NCBI RefSeq assembly: GCF_001613805.1
Contig: NZ_LPVY01000021.1
Coordinates: forward strand, 186,001 to 250,000
DNA length: 64,000 nucleotides
Source: Thalassospira lucentensis
Lineage (GTDB): Bacteria; Pseudomonadota; Alphaproteobacteria; Rhodospirillales; Thalassospiraceae
Direction of reading: 5' to 3'
Part shown: positions 15,896-25,257 of the stretch, in pieces
Layout of the letters: every line of letters starts with the position of its first letter
Position numbering within the stretch: the first letter of the stretch is position 1
The notes under the pieces: model-generated
What the model was told of the DNA's origin: nothing
Databases searched by the model: none
The model's input: only the letters and a program-made list of their open reading frames with translations
Translations under genes and position numbers: made by a program

Positions 15896-16882
15896 ATGCT
15901 ATTGGACGCGTCGCATTCCGGCACGCAGGTTTTAGCGCGCCCGTCTTTCGAAATTTCCGACCTGCCATTGTCGCCCGATTGCCTGAACATTCAGGATGCC
16001 CGGTGCGACGAATGGGTTTTCCAAACGGCACAGATGCTGCTGGCGGAACCCTGTGATCAGGCAATTACCGGCATTCTCGAACTGACCGGACTTGCCGCCG
16101 GGGCGGACCGGGCATGGATGTTCGAATATGACGCAACGCTTTTGCGCTTTCGCAACACCCACGAATGGAGCCGCGAAACCGTTACCTCGCATGTCACCGA
16201 TCTGCAGGACACCCCCGTTACCATGATCGCCTGGCTGCAACAGTTCCTGTCCGCCAATCAGGCCATCATGATCAACAATGTCAGCACCCTGCCGCGTCCC
16301 GCCCGCGATCTTCAGGCCGAAATGCTGCGCCAACATGATAAAAGCGTCCTTTGCATCCCGGTCTTTTTCGAAGGCCGCCTGCGCGCCTGTATCGGTTTTG
16401 ATGCCACCCGCACACATACGCATTGGGATGGCGCAGTCACATCACAGCTTTACCGTTGCGCGAACCTGATTGCGCTTGCGCGCTATGGCAACAACACCCC
16501 CGCTCAACAAAACAGACAACCGGTTGCCCGCCTGTCGGCTGATCCGTTGATCTATATCCGCACCTTTGGTCGGGTCCGGGGTGTCACAATGGCAGAAGTC
16601 GTCTGTTTGCGGTCGGCACGGGATTATACCACCCTATTTCTCTCGGACGGGTCGTCCATGACGGATCTGCGCCCGCTTTCGGTCTGGGCGGGAATGCTGC
16701 CACCGGGCCATTTTCACCGCATCCACCGCACCACGGTTGTCAATCTGCATCATGTCGCGGAACTCAATCGCCATGCCGGCAGCAGCGGCGACCGATGGGA
16801 GGTCAGCCTGCGTATTCTTGATGAAACCCAAAGTGTCTCTCGCCCCTACCGCCAGGAACTGCGCAGCAAGCTCGGCGTCTGA
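15896..16882 (+). CDS. GAF-LytTR transcriptional regulator
   Basis: A 328-residue cytoplasmic regulator. Residues about 40-195 look like a GAF sensor (GAADRAWMFEYD; SVLCIPVFFEGRLRACIGFD). Residues about 220-328 form a LytTR DNA-binding domain (VVCLRSARDYTTLFLSDGS; FHRIHRTTVVNLHHV; YRQELRSKL). There is no receiver domain, so the signal is probably a bound ligand, not a phosphoryl group. It lies between two paralogous autotransporter genes on the same strand, making surface-adhesin control its likely job. The start at 15896 has only a weak ribosome site (GGTTGGGTAA). Confidence 0.88.
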   Translation: MLLDASHSGTQVLARPSFEISDLPLSPDCLNIQDARCDEWVFQTAQMLLAEPCDQAITGILELTGLAAGADRAWMFEYDATLLRFRNTHEWSRETVTSHVTDLQDTPVTMIAWLQQFLSANQAIMINNVSTLPRPARDLQAEMLRQHDKSVLCIPVFFEGRLRACIGFDATRTHTHWDGAVTSQLYRCANLIALARYGNNTPAQQNRQPVARLSADPLIYIRTFGRVRGVTMAEVVCLRSARDYTTLFLSDGSSMTDLRPLSVWAGMLPPGHFHRIHRTTVVNLHHVAELNRHAGSSGDRWEVSLRILDETQSVSRPYRQELRSKLGV

Positions 16883-17050
16883 ATCGCATATAGGGCTTTC
16901 AGCCACGCCCCATCCAGTCCCGCCGCCAAATACCCTATCTGATTGATTTTGATGTGCCGTTTTGTCGGTTCGTCGAAACTGCATGTTCGTTGGTCTCTTT
17001 CCGGTTGCGTATCTTTTCCCCGCTGCCTAAAGCCGAACACGGGACAGTCG

Positions 17051-17108
17051 GGAAACAACCCGGAAACAAAACTGCCCGACTTGGGGACCATCTGGGACTA
17101 ACGGGCAG
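17051..17108 (+). promoter_or_regulatory. 5' leader of the second autotransporter: repeats and RBS hairpin
   Basis: GGAAACAA is repeated at 17051 and 17062 (11-bp period). CTGCCCG (17072-17078) can pair with CGGGCAG (17102-17108), placing the probable ribosome site just before ATG 17115 in a stem. Translational control is possible. Confidence 0.4.
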
Positions 17109-17114
17109 ATAACC

Positions 17115-19667
17115 ATGCAAAATCCACTATCGATGCGCCACCTTCGTGCTGCGCTGCGCGATATCACTGTGCTTTGCGGACTTTCGCTTGCCGGGGGACT
17201 AATCGCCCTTGCCGCACCACAGATTGCCTTTGCACAGATCCACGTTCCCGATGGCGACAGCCAGACTGCCACGGGCATCGTTGTCATCAACGGTGGGACG
17301 ATCGATAGTGGCGGCACTTACACCAATAACGCCACACTTGAGAATAGCGGTGGTAGCACCCTGACCAATAACGGCACACTGATCAACAATACCCAGTTTA
17401 CCAATAACGGCACGCTGACCAATAACGGCACGTTCACCAATAACGGCACACTGATCAATAACAACGACTTCAACGTTGACAGCGCGCTGAACAGCACCGG
17501 CACACTGACCAACAACAATTTCATGACGATCAGGGCCACGCTGACCAATAACGGCACCTTTAATAACCCCGGCATCACCTCGGTCAATGGCGGGCAGCTC
17601 ATCGGTAATATCTTCAATACCGGCACCTTCACCATCACATCCACCAGTTCCGGTACTTATTCTGGCGTCATGTCGGGCAATGGGCAGTTCAACAAGAACG
17701 GCAACCATACGCAAATCCTGACCGGCGATTCATCTGGCTTTACCGGCAACAACTATGTCGGACAGGGAATCCTGCAGATCGGCAATGGCGGCACCACCGG
17801 GGCCCTTGGCGGGAACTTCAACGTCACCAGCCTCGGAACACTTATCTTCAATCGCAGCGATAACCAGACCTATGCCAGTGTCATTTCCGGCGCTGGCAAT
17901 GTCATCAAAGTGGCGGCAGGAACACTGACCCTGTCAGGGACCAACACCTATACCGGTACCACCACCGTCTGGGGCGGCACCTTGCTGGTCAATGGCGCGG
18001 CCAGTTCCTCGGCTTTCACAATCCGGAGCGGCGCCACCCTTGGCGGGACCGGTCCTGTTGGGGCGACCACTCTGCAATCAGGCGGTATTCACGCCCCGGG
18101 CAATTCGATTGGAACCCAGACCGTCAATGGCAACTATACCCTTAACAGTGGCTCGATCCTCGCGATCGAAGTCAATGCCGCAGGCGATGCCGATCAGGTG
18201 ATCGTCAACGGGGCGGTTGATCTTGGCGGCGCGACGCTTCGCATTCTTGGCCTGCCCGATAATGATATGTCCGGTCAGGACAATTATACCCACATCATCA
18301 TCGCCAATGACGGGGTGGATGCAGTTGTCGGTACTTTCAACAGCATCAATAACCAGCTTGCCTTTTATGATGCCTCTGTTGCCTATAGTGGCGGCACCGG
18401 CAACGATGTAACCCTTAGCCTCACACGCAACGACACCGATTTTACCGATCATGCCGTCACCGGCAACCAGTCGGCGGTCGCCGCTGTCATCGATGATCTT
18501 CCGGGGGCTGATGGTGCCACCATCCGTGCCGCCCTTCAGGGGCTGACCACCGCCGAAGTCCAGCGCGCCTACGAACAGCTTTCCGGCGACGTTCACGCCA
18601 GCACCACCGCCATCAACGGCCAGATCGCCCGACAGGCGGGCGGGCAGATCGGCGGTCGTCTGGCCGCCCTTAACAGCAACAGCAGCACGGCCGGAACCCT
18701 CGTCGCCGCAGGCACACTTTCGCCCGCCGCACTGGCGGGGTTTGCTTCCGCCGGCCCGGCGGCGTCCGACCATATCGCAACCGATGCGGACACACCCCTT
18801 CTGGCCCTTGGCAATGACGGCATATCCCAGACCGGTTCTGCCATCTGGCTTCAGGCGATTGGCGGCAAAGGCCGGGTTGATGGCGATGAAAATATCGATA
18901 CCACCGATTACAAATGGGCCGGCATGATCGGCGGCTATGACACCCGCCTGTCGGAAACCACCACCATTGGCATCTATTTCGGCTATGCCGATGGCAACAG
19001 TCGCCAAAGTGGCCGTGATGCCACCCTTGATTCCGCCAATCTAATGGCCGGGATCTATGGCATGCACGATCTCGGCGATGACTGGCGCCTGTCCGGGCAG
19101 GCCGGATGGACCCGCATTGGCATCGACAGCAGCCGCAACCTTGATTTCGGCAGCATCGACCGCACCGCCACGGCGGACTACACCGACAATGCGCTTAATG
19201 CCGATCTCGAACTGGCAAAGGGCTTTGCGATTGCCCCGAACTGGCGGGCGGAACCTTATGGCGGGCTTGGCGTGACCTGGAACCGCTATGGCAGCTTTTC
19301 CGAAACCGGGGCAGATTCTGCCAATATCTCGCGCGCGGCCGATGACGACCTTTCAGGCACCGCAAGCCTTGGCGTGCGCTTTGCCGGCATGATCGATACC
19401 GGCGATGGCAAAACCCTGATCCCGCAATTCCGTCTGGGATGGGATCATCATATCGGCCCGGTTTCCAACAGCACCACGCTCGCCTTTGCCGGAACCCCGT
19501 CCTTCACCGTCTCGGGCAGCGAAACCGACCGCGACCGGTTGGTCGGCAATCTCGGCTTTGCCCTTGCCGATGACGACGGCTGGACCCTTTACGCCGATTA
19601 CCAGCCCTCGATCTCGGAAAACAGCCACGAACATGCCTTCGGTGCCGGGTTCAGGATGAAGTTCTGA
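17115..19667 (+). CDS. Autotransporter adhesin-like protein (type Va), paralogue
   Basis: An 850-residue outer-membrane protein. Signal peptide about 1-40 (ending ...AFAQ). The first part of the passenger (about 65-150) is built from short imperfect TNNGTL/TNNGTF repeats. Beta-strand autotransporter repeats follow (GTLTLSGTNTYTGTT), then a C-terminal barrel from about 570 to 850 ending FRMKF. The segment from about ATTLQSGGIHAPGNSIGT to the C-terminus is nearly the same as in the protein at 12120, so the two share a recently duplicated or converted barrel with different passenger fronts. Probable adhesion/aggregation factor, presumably co-regulated by the LytTR gene between them. Confidence 0.9.
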   Translation: MQNPLSMRHLRAALRDITVLCGLSLAGGLIALAAPQIAFAQIHVPDGDSQTATGIVVINGGTIDSGGTYTNNATLENSGGSTLTNNGTLINNTQFTNNGTLTNNGTFTNNGTLINNNDFNVDSALNSTGTLTNNNFMTIRATLTNNGTFNNPGITSVNGGQLIGNIFNTGTFTITSTSSGTYSGVMSGNGQFNKNGNHTQILTGDSSGFTGNNYVGQGILQIGNGGTTGALGGNFNVTSLGTLIFNRSDNQTYASVISGAGNVIKVAAGTLTLSGTNTYTGTTTVWGGTLLVNGAASSSAFTIRSGATLGGTGPVGATTLQSGGIHAPGNSIGTQTVNGNYTLNSGSILAIEVNAAGDADQVIVNGAVDLGGATLRILGLPDNDMSGQDNYTHIIIANDGVDAVVGTFNSINNQLAFYDASVAYSGGTGNDVTLSLTRNDTDFTDHAVTGNQSAVAAVIDDLPGADGATIRAALQGLTTAEVQRAYEQLSGDVHASTTAINGQIARQAGGQIGGRLAALNSNSSTAGTLVAAGTLSPAALAGFASAGPAASDHIATDADTPLLALGNDGISQTGSAIWLQAIGGKGRVDGDENIDTTDYKWAGMIGGYDTRLSETTTIGIYFGYADGNSRQSGRDATLDSANLMAGIYGMHDLGDDWRLSGQAGWTRIGIDSSRNLDFGSIDRTATADYTDNALNADLELAKGFAIAPNWRAEPYGGLGVTWNRYGSFSETGADSANISRAADDDLSGTASLGVRFAGMIDTGDGKTLIPQFRLGWDHHIGPVSNSTTLAFAGTPSFTVSGSETDRDRLVGNLGFALADDDGWTLYADYQPSISENSHEHAFGAGFRMKF

Positions 19668-19708
19668 GCCCCACCGCACCCGAAGTATTCACACCGGACC
19701 CGCCGCAG

Positions 19709-19812
19709 GATGGACTCCCGCCTTCGCGGGAATCCAGCCCTTCGTGCCACATCCTCAAAACCGCCCACCGAACTCGCAGCACCGTAATCTCTCACCCTCG
19801 CGGGAGTAACGG
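19709..19812. repeat. Dispersed intergenic repeat (REP/BIME-like)
   Basis: GGACTCCCGCC-TTC-GCGGGAATCCAG plus the tail CTTCGTGCCACATCCTCAAAACC, a copy of the repeat family seen in 13 places in the window. It lies after the autotransporter stop. The gap 19668-20001 otherwise holds only the palindrome at 19883-19911. Confidence 0.8.
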
Positions 19813-19882
19813 ATAATGTGTCCTGCCGCCCTTACCTCCACCAGCACCTCCGCCACAATACCGACCTCACGCTCATGTGATC

Positions 19883-19911
19883 TCACGTGATTAAATCGCA
19901 CACGATTTAAT
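19883..19911. promoter_or_regulatory. Overlapping palindromes upstream of the hydrolase at 20002
   Basis: TCACGTGA (19883-19890) overlaps ATTAAATCG-CACA-CGATTTAAT (19890-19911, perfect 9-bp arms). The second resembles AT-rich sites of MarR/OhrR-type redox regulators. No regulator gene is adjacent. Confidence 0.5.
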
Positions 19912-20001
19912 ATTGCACGATCATAAATTCACAGCTACAAGCATCTCATCGAAACAACGTTTGGCCGGTCATCGGCGAAACCGGGAAAAGGGAAGATGAA
20001 A

Positions 20002-20814
20002 ATGCTGAATGTGAAAAACCTGCTCAAGGCGACTGCCTTTGCCTTCGGTCTGATGGCCGCGCAATCTCCGGCCTTTGCCGCTGACACGGCGGCCGCGAAT
20101 GCCGCCAATACCAAACCGACCATCCTTCTGGTCCACGGCGCCTTTGCCGCCTCTGATAGCTGGGATGGTGTCGCGCCGATCCTGCAGGACGAAGGATATC
20201 GCGTCATAAGCGTCGCCAACCCGCTGCGCAGTGTTTCGGGCGATGCCGCCTATACCCGGTCACTTATCGACAGCATTCCGGGTGAGGTCGTTCTGGTCGG
20301 TCATTCCTATGGCGGGCCGGTCATCAGCAACGCCGCAACCGGTGCAGCCAATGTCAAGGCACTGGTCTATGTCGCTTCTTTCGCCCCGGAAAAGGGTGAA
20401 ACCATTGCCGAACTGGCCGGAAAATTCCCCGGCGGCACCCTGGGCGAGGCCCTGGCGGCCCCGGTTCCACTCGGCAACGGTGTGAATGACCTTTATATCG
20501 ATCCGGCAAAATTCCACGCGCAATTTGCCGCCGACGTTCCGGCTGAAAAAGCCCGCCTGATGGCGACTGCCCAACGCCCGGTCACCGACTTTGCGCTGAA
20601 CGAACCGTCTGGCGATATCGCATGGAAGGATGTGCCGTCCTACCACATCTATGGCACGGCCGATAAAAACATCCCGCCCGCCGCAATGGAATTCATGGCG
20701 AAACGCGCCAATTCACAGGAAACCGTCGTGATTGATGGCGCCTCCCACGTCGTCATGGTGTCCCACCCCAAGGAAGTTGCCGACCTGATCTTGAAGGCCG
20801 CCAACGCCAACTGA
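20002..20814 (+). CDS. Periplasmic alpha/beta hydrolase
   Basis: A secreted hydrolase of about 270 residues. A clear signal peptide (LLKATAFAFGLMAAQSPAFA) precedes the fold. Motifs are LVHGAFAASDSW (oxyanion), GHSYGGP (nucleophile Ser) and GASHVVMVSHP (catalytic His); an Asp in YGTADKNI is the likely acid. It belongs to the broad esterase group of the SABP2-like type. The second ATG (20002) has AGGGAAG at good spacing; the ATG at 19996 is almost on top of that site. It is preceded by a MarR/OhrR-like palindrome and followed by a strong terminator, so it is monocistronic and probably inducible. The substrate is unknown. Confidence 0.87.
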   Translation: MLNVKNLLKATAFAFGLMAAQSPAFAADTAAANAANTKPTILLVHGAFAASDSWDGVAPILQDEGYRVISVANPLRSVSGDAAYTRSLIDSIPGEVVLVGHSYGGPVISNAATGAANVKALVYVASFAPEKGETIAELAGKFPGGTLGEALAAPVPLGNGVNDLYIDPAKFHAQFAADVPAEKARLMATAQRPVTDFALNEPSGDIAWKDVPSYHIYGTADKNIPPAAMEFMAKRANSQETVVIDGASHVVMVSHPKEVADLILKAANAN

Positions 20815-20852
20815 TCCTTAACGCCTGCCTCCCTCAACATCTGCCCAACTTC

Positions 20853-20887
20853 ACGCGCCGCATCCCCCATGCGGCGCGTTTTTTTTA
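20853..20887 (+). terminator. Intrinsic terminator
   Basis: ACGCGCCGCAT-CCCCC-ATGCGGCGCGT followed by eight T: an 11-bp perfect stem. Confidence 0.95.
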
Positions 20888-21027
20888 TTTCCCGGGATAT
20901 CGGAAAACCGGACATCCCCCTGCAAAGTCCTTTTGCCCCACCCATATACAATGGAACACACGGTTGAATTGCGGCAACGACAGAACACCGCAACCAATCA
21001 CCCGGTGCCGCCGGGAAAAGGACACGG

Positions 21028-21810
21028 ATGACATTCTTTCGCAAAGTCTGGCTGACAGCGGCCTTTTTGCTGCTGGCTCAAACACAGATACAGGCACGCG
21101 CAAGCGAAACCACCGAAACGCTGGTGATCGTCACCAACGATTATCCGCCCTATACCCATGCCACGGCGCGCGAAAGCTTCCTGCCTGATCTGTTTCGCGC
21201 CATCGGCAAAGAAATGAATGTCCGTTTCGAATTTCATTTCAGACCTTGGAAGCGCGGCGAACAGGATGTTGAAAATCTCGAAGCATGGGGCACATTGCCC
21301 TATCGCTGGTCCGAAGAACGCGACCGGAAATTCAATTTCTCCGACCCACTCTATATCGAGGATTCCCCGTTTTTCGCCTATAACGCACAGGGTGCGAAAC
21401 CCGCCATCCGATATGAAACTCTGGCCGACCTGCATTCCTACCGCCTGGGCGGGATACAGGGATATTATTATCAGCCATGGTTTGAGGAAGCCGGGCTAAA
21501 CGTCGAATATGCCCTGACCGAAGAACAGAATTTCAAAATGCTGCAACTGGGCCGGATTGACCTGTTTTCCACCGCGCGCTCGGTCGGCTGGCATGTAATC
21601 CGAAGCCTCTTCCCACCCGAAGAAGTTGAAAAATTCTATACCCTCGAAAAACCGCTGCTTCCGGGCGCTGGCCTGTTTCTGATGACCTCAAAGGACTATC
21701 CGAACGGCACCGAACTGCTTGAACGCTTTAACGCTGCCCTCGCCAAGGTCAAACAGAACGGCACATTCGAAAGCCTGATGAACCGCCATGAATTGTCGGT
21801 CAATTACTGA
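21028..21810 (+). CDS. Periplasmic solute-binding protein (SBP family 3-like)
   Basis: A 260-residue secreted protein. Signal peptide about 1-25 (VWLTAAFLLLAQTQIQARA). The mature start LVIVTNDYPPYTHA and later LADLHSYRLGGIQGYYY and LQLGRIDLFSTARS follow the pattern of amino-acid-type solute-binding proteins. No permease or ATPase gene adjoins it. Such orphan proteins in Proteobacteria often lack a dedicated transporter and may act as sensors or enzymes. The start at 21028 has AAAAGGA upstream. The ligand is unknown. Confidence 0.85.
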   Translation: MTFFRKVWLTAAFLLLAQTQIQARASETTETLVIVTNDYPPYTHATARESFLPDLFRAIGKEMNVRFEFHFRPWKRGEQDVENLEAWGTLPYRWSEERDRKFNFSDPLYIEDSPFFAYNAQGAKPAIRYETLADLHSYRLGGIQGYYYQPWFEEAGLNVEYALTEEQNFKMLQLGRIDLFSTARSVGWHVIRSLFPPEEVEKFYTLEKPLLPGAGLFLMTSKDYPNGTELLERFNAALAKVKQNGTFESLMNRHELSVNY

Positions 21811-21820
21811 CCCGGCCTGC

Positions 21821-21850
21821 AAAAAGGGCCGCAGCACTTTGCCACGGCCC
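21821..21850 (-). terminator. Intrinsic terminator of the nat gene
   Basis: GGGCCG (21826-21831) pairs with CGGCCC (21845-21850); TTTTTGC follows on the minus strand. It lies between convergent genes and may serve both. Confidence 0.7.
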
Positions 21851-21876
21851 CTGATAATGCTGATTTAGCGGCTTCA

Positions 21877-22818
21877 TTACCCCTGCTTGCGCACGGCTTC
21901 CGCACTGGCAACCACATCTTCAAGGTAGGTCCGCCACGACGGATCAACGCTGATGCCGAAAATATCGGTCAATGTCTGCTCGACATCGCCGACTGACAGG
22001 TGATGCACCTCTTCCTCGCCCGTCCGCAACCGAATGGTCAGGCGATTGTTCAGCAGCGTGAACCTTGCATGCGGGGCGCTTCGCGCCACCATCAGAACCT
22101 TGGCAAAGCCGCTTTCGGGATGGGTGCTGGCGTAAAAGTTCATCACCTCGTAATCGATATCCTCGACCGGGACGATATCGACCTCATGCACCGGCTTCCA
22201 CACCCCGTCGCGTTCAAGCTCCGTCAGGTAACGGCCATGACGTTCCCGCACCCGGAAGGTATCATGCGGGGTGACCTGCGGCACCGAAACGCCCAGCAAA
22301 AGCGGCGCGGTCGGCACACAGCCGCCCAGCCCGACATCAACAAGCCACGCCTCGCCATCCAGCGTGACGCGCATCGCCATGTGGCAGCGCGGCCGCGGGC
22401 CATCGCCCTCGTTATAGCCCCACAATACCCGCCCGGCGAGGCTTTCGACCTCAAAACCAAGGCTGCGCAACACGCGGCGGAAAAGGCCGTTCTGCTCGAA
22501 ACAATAACCACCGCGTCCTTCAAGAATGATCTTGCGGTCAATATCCTCTGGCGCAAGGCTCACCCCCTTGCGACACAGCACATTGATCGCCTCGAACGGG
22601 ATATGGGCGGGATGCAGCGCATGCAGATCGCGCAAAACCTCAAGCGTCGCCTCGCGCGGGCCGTCATAGCCGATCCGGGCGAAATAGGCGTCCAGATCAA
22701 CCTGCGGCTCAGGCAGCGGAAAGGGCTTCGCCCAGCTTGCGTCAATCGCGTTCTGCACGCTGGAAGTGATCGCGGCATCATCGAATTTGGGGGCACTTAT
22801 CGGCAGATGCGTATTCAT
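21877..22818 (-). CDS. nat: Arylamine N-acetyltransferase
   Basis: A cytoplasmic enzyme of 313 residues that moves acetyl from acetyl-CoA to arylamines or hydrazines through a Cys intermediate. The Cys-His-Asp triad is visible: C106 in RGGYCFEQN, H146 in RCHMAMRV and D161 in LVDVGLGG. IPFEAINVL is also typical. About 35 extra residues precede the usual N-terminus. The ATG at 22818 has GGAG upstream. It stands alone with its own terminator. The physiological substrate is unknown. Confidence 0.93.
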   Translation of the reverse strand: MNTHLPISAPKFDDAAITSSVQNAIDASWAKPFPLPEPQVDLDAYFARIGYDGPREATLEVLRDLHALHPAHIPFEAINVLCRKGVSLAPEDIDRKIILEGRGGYCFEQNGLFRRVLRSLGFEVESLAGRVLWGYNEGDGPRPRCHMAMRVTLDGEAWLVDVGLGGCVPTAPLLLGVSVPQVTPHDTFRVRERHGRYLTELERDGVWKPVHEVDIVPVEDIDYEVMNFYASTHPESGFAKVLMVARSAPHARFTLLNNRLTIRLRTGEEEVHHLSVGDVEQTLTDIFGISVDPSWRTYLEDVVASAEAVRKQG

Positions 22819-23176
22819 CGGGGGCTCCGTGTCTTGTCCGTTTGGGGCGTGATGTAATCAGGACTTCCGTTTCTGGAGCAGGACCATAGAACCTCAAGCT
22901 AAGTTCAGGTCAATAGACTATTTCAACATTTTTTCATCGAATGTTCTGCGGTTCTGCGCGCCAATGAACGCATATATATGCGACATTGCGGCATTCGAAA
23001 GGCCGCAAAGGCAATTTTCCACCTTTTATACGCAACAACCAAAGCGTCGCGCGACAAACCCGCCCGCTCTGTGCTATCGAAATGGGTATATGGTTTAACA
23101 TGCGCGAACGGCCATCCCCGGAAACCGGATTTCCGGTATCGCCTTTCGACGGTTCCCGAACAGACAGGAAGATGAC
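22819..23176. other. Intergenic region with two small palindromes
   Basis: A 358-base divergent promoter region between nat and dat. It contains CGCATATATATGCG (22969-22982) and the hairpin TTGCGG/CCGCAA (22986-23008). No gene is supported here; the short open frames lack coding character. Confidence 0.5.
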
Positions 23177-24031
23177 ATGCGTACTGTTTATGTGAACGGC
23201 GACTATCTGCCGGAAAATGAAGCCAAGGTTTCGATCTTTGACCGTTCCTTCCTGTTTGCCGACGGCGTGTATGAAGTCACCTCGGTACTCGATGGCAAGC
23301 TGATCGATTTTAACGGTCACATGACCCGTCTGGCGCGTTCGCTCTCGGAACTGGGCTTCACCTACAAGGCCGATATCGACGAACTGCTTGAAATCCACCG
23401 CGAACTGGTCAAACGCAACGACATCACCGAAGGCCTGGTTTACCTGCAAATCTCGCGCGGGTCGGCCGGTGACCGTGATTTCGCGATCAAGGATGACACC
23501 CCGGCAACCGTCGTTCTGTTCACGCAGTCCAAATCCCTGATCAAATCGCCGCTGGCCGAACGCGGCCAGAAAATCCTGACCTATCCGGATGTCCGCTGGC
23601 GCCGGTCCGACATCAAAACCGTGCAGCTTCTTTATGCGTCGCTTCTTAAAACCGAAGCCGCCGCCAAGGGGGCTGATGATGCGTGGATGGTGCTCGATGG
23701 CTATGTCACCGAAGGCTCGTCAAACAACGCCTATATCGTGACGCAGGATAACGTCATCGTCACCCGCCAGCTTTCCAACGATATCCTGCATGGCATCACG
23801 CGCAAGGCCGTCCTGAAATGTGCCGAAGAATTGCAGCTCAAGGTCGAAGAACGCCTGTTCACGGTCGATGAAGTCTATGCCGCGAAGGAAGCCTTCTCGA
23901 CCTCGGCCTCGGCCTTTGTCTGCCCGGTCGCCGAAGTCGATGGCAAGAAAATCGGCGATGGCACACCGGGCCCGATCGCCAAGCGGCTGCGCGAAATCTA
24001 TATCGACGCCAACCGCGCCACCGCGATCTGA
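23177..24031 (+). CDS. dat: D-amino-acid transaminase (class IV aminotransferase)
   Basis: A PLP enzyme of 284 residues that interconverts D-amino acids and 2-oxo acids (D-Ala/2-oxoglutarate type). VYVNGDYLPENEAKVSIFDRSF is the family N-terminus. K147 in RSDIKTVQLLY is the Schiff-base lysine, and the Glu in GYVTEGSSNNAY contacts the cofactor. Length is normal. The ATG at 23177 follows CAGGAAG. Monocistronic with a strong terminator. Branched-chain or aminodeoxychorismate-lyase relatives share the fold, but the overall pattern favours Dat. Confidence 0.9.
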   Translation: MRTVYVNGDYLPENEAKVSIFDRSFLFADGVYEVTSVLDGKLIDFNGHMTRLARSLSELGFTYKADIDELLEIHRELVKRNDITEGLVYLQISRGSAGDRDFAIKDDTPATVVLFTQSKSLIKSPLAERGQKILTYPDVRWRRSDIKTVQLLYASLLKTEAAAKGADDAWMVLDGYVTEGSSNNAYIVTQDNVIVTRQLSNDILHGITRKAVLKCAEELQLKVEERLFTVDEVYAAKEAFSTSASAFVCPVAEVDGKKIGDGTPGPIAKRLREIYIDANRATAI

Positions 24032-24060
24032 CCCATCGGCATCTCGCGTCCCAAACGCAA

Positions 24061-24091
24061 AACGCCGCCTTTACCGGGCGGCGTTTTTTTG
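24061..24091 (+). terminator. Intrinsic terminator of dat
   Basis: AACGCCGCC (24061-24069) pairs with GGCGGCGTT (24077-24085), followed by a run of T. Confidence 0.92.
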
Positions 24092-24135
24092 TTTGTCTGA
24101 AACAACCCAAGCCCCAACACAGAACCAGCGGCCCC

Positions 24136-24265
24136 ATGGACTCCCGCTTTCGCGGGAGTGACGATAAAGTTGCGCATAGCCCCCCCTAAACCGTCATTCC
24201 CGCGCAGGCGGGAATCCAGTCCTTCGTGCCACATCCTCAAAACCACCCATCGAACCCGCAGCCCC
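24136..24265. repeat. Dispersed intergenic repeat, full bipartite unit
   Basis: Left hairpin ATGGACTCCCGC-TTTC-GCGGGAGTGACG and right hairpin GTCATTCCCGCG/CGGGAATCCAGTCC with the tail CTTCGTGCCACATCCTCAAAACC. The two halves are inverted relative to each other. Confidence 0.85.
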
Positions 24266-24371
24266 ACCGACCGCTTTCTTTGCTGGCCTCAACCGGCACT
24301 TTGCCCTAAAGCTCAGAAAACAGATGGTGATTGCGATAACCCACCATCACACAGGGAAAGCGCCACGAACC

Positions 24372-25244
24372 ATGAATGCACAACAGCCCCAGCACAACCT
24401 GACCGGCATCATTCTGATGTGTGCCGGTGTCGCCCTGCTGTGTGTCAATGATGCCCTGGCCAAGGGATTGATGGATCATTATTCACCGATCCAGATCATC
24501 TTTCTGCGCAATTCGATTGCCCTGCCCTTTGCCGCCCTGCTGGCCATAAAAATGGTCGGGCTTGGCGGCCTGCGGTCCAATCGCATTGGCGTGCATTTCA
24601 TGCGCACCGTCATCTGGATCACCGCGACCATCATGTTCTTCACCAGCATCCATCTGATGGGACTGGCGGAGGCCACCGCCCTTGCCTTTGTCGCCCCGCT
24701 TTTCATCACCGCGATTTCATCGGTGCTGATTGCCCGGGTCGGCTGGCGGCGCTGGGTGGCCGTGATGGTCGGTTTTTTGGGTGTTCTGGTGATCGTGCGC
24801 CCCGGTGCGGCAACGTTTGAGCCCGTCTCGCTTTTGCCGGTGGCGACCGCCTTTACCTATGCGCTTCTGATGCTAAGTGCGCGCCTGCTTGATCCCCGCG
24901 AAAGCATGTGGACGCTTCTGTTTTACCTCAGCTTCACCAGCACCCTGCTCAGTGCCTGTGCCGTCTGGTATTTCTGGACCCCGATCCGAGCCGAGGATAT
25001 CGGGCTTTTCATCGCCATCGCCTTTGTCGGCACCAGCGGCATGACCCTGATCACCCAGGCCTTCCGGGTGGCGGATGCTCCAACCGTCGCCCCGTTTGAT
25101 TACACCGCCCTTGTCTGGGCCACCGGACTTGGCTGGTTTTTCTGGGGCGAAACGCCCGATCTTCTGACCTTTGTCGGTGCGGCGATTATTACCGGAAGCG
25201 GCATTTTCATCATCTTCCGCGAAAAGCGCGTGGCCGAAAGCTGA
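24372..25244 (+). CDS. DMT superfamily (EamA) transporter
   Basis: An inner-membrane carrier of 290 residues with about ten hydrophobic helices in two EamA repeats (first about residues 10-140, second about 150-285), typical of metabolite exporters. Conserved signatures include FLRNSIALPF and TALAFVAPLFITA. ATG 24372 was chosen because the AGGGAAAG site is upstream, though rather far; ATG 24324 has none. It is flanked by dispersed repeats on both sides and has no obvious partner gene. The substrate is unknown. Confidence 0.87.
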   Translation: MNAQQPQHNLTGIILMCAGVALLCVNDALAKGLMDHYSPIQIIFLRNSIALPFAALLAIKMVGLGGLRSNRIGVHFMRTVIWITATIMFFTSIHLMGLAEATALAFVAPLFITAISSVLIARVGWRRWVAVMVGFLGVLVIVRPGAATFEPVSLLPVATAFTYALLMLSARLLDPRESMWTLLFYLSFTSTLLSACAVWYFWTPIRAEDIGLFIAIAFVGTSGMTLITQAFRVADAPTVAPFDYTALVWATGLGWFFWGETPDLLTFVGAAIITGSGIFIIFREKRVAES

Positions 25245-25257
25245 TGCTCCCCCAAAC

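Noticed and set aside
17072..17108. Riboswitch upstream of the second autotransporter
   Set aside because: Only a single 7-bp stem is evident, with no known aptamer motif. Recorded as a possible RBS hairpin only.
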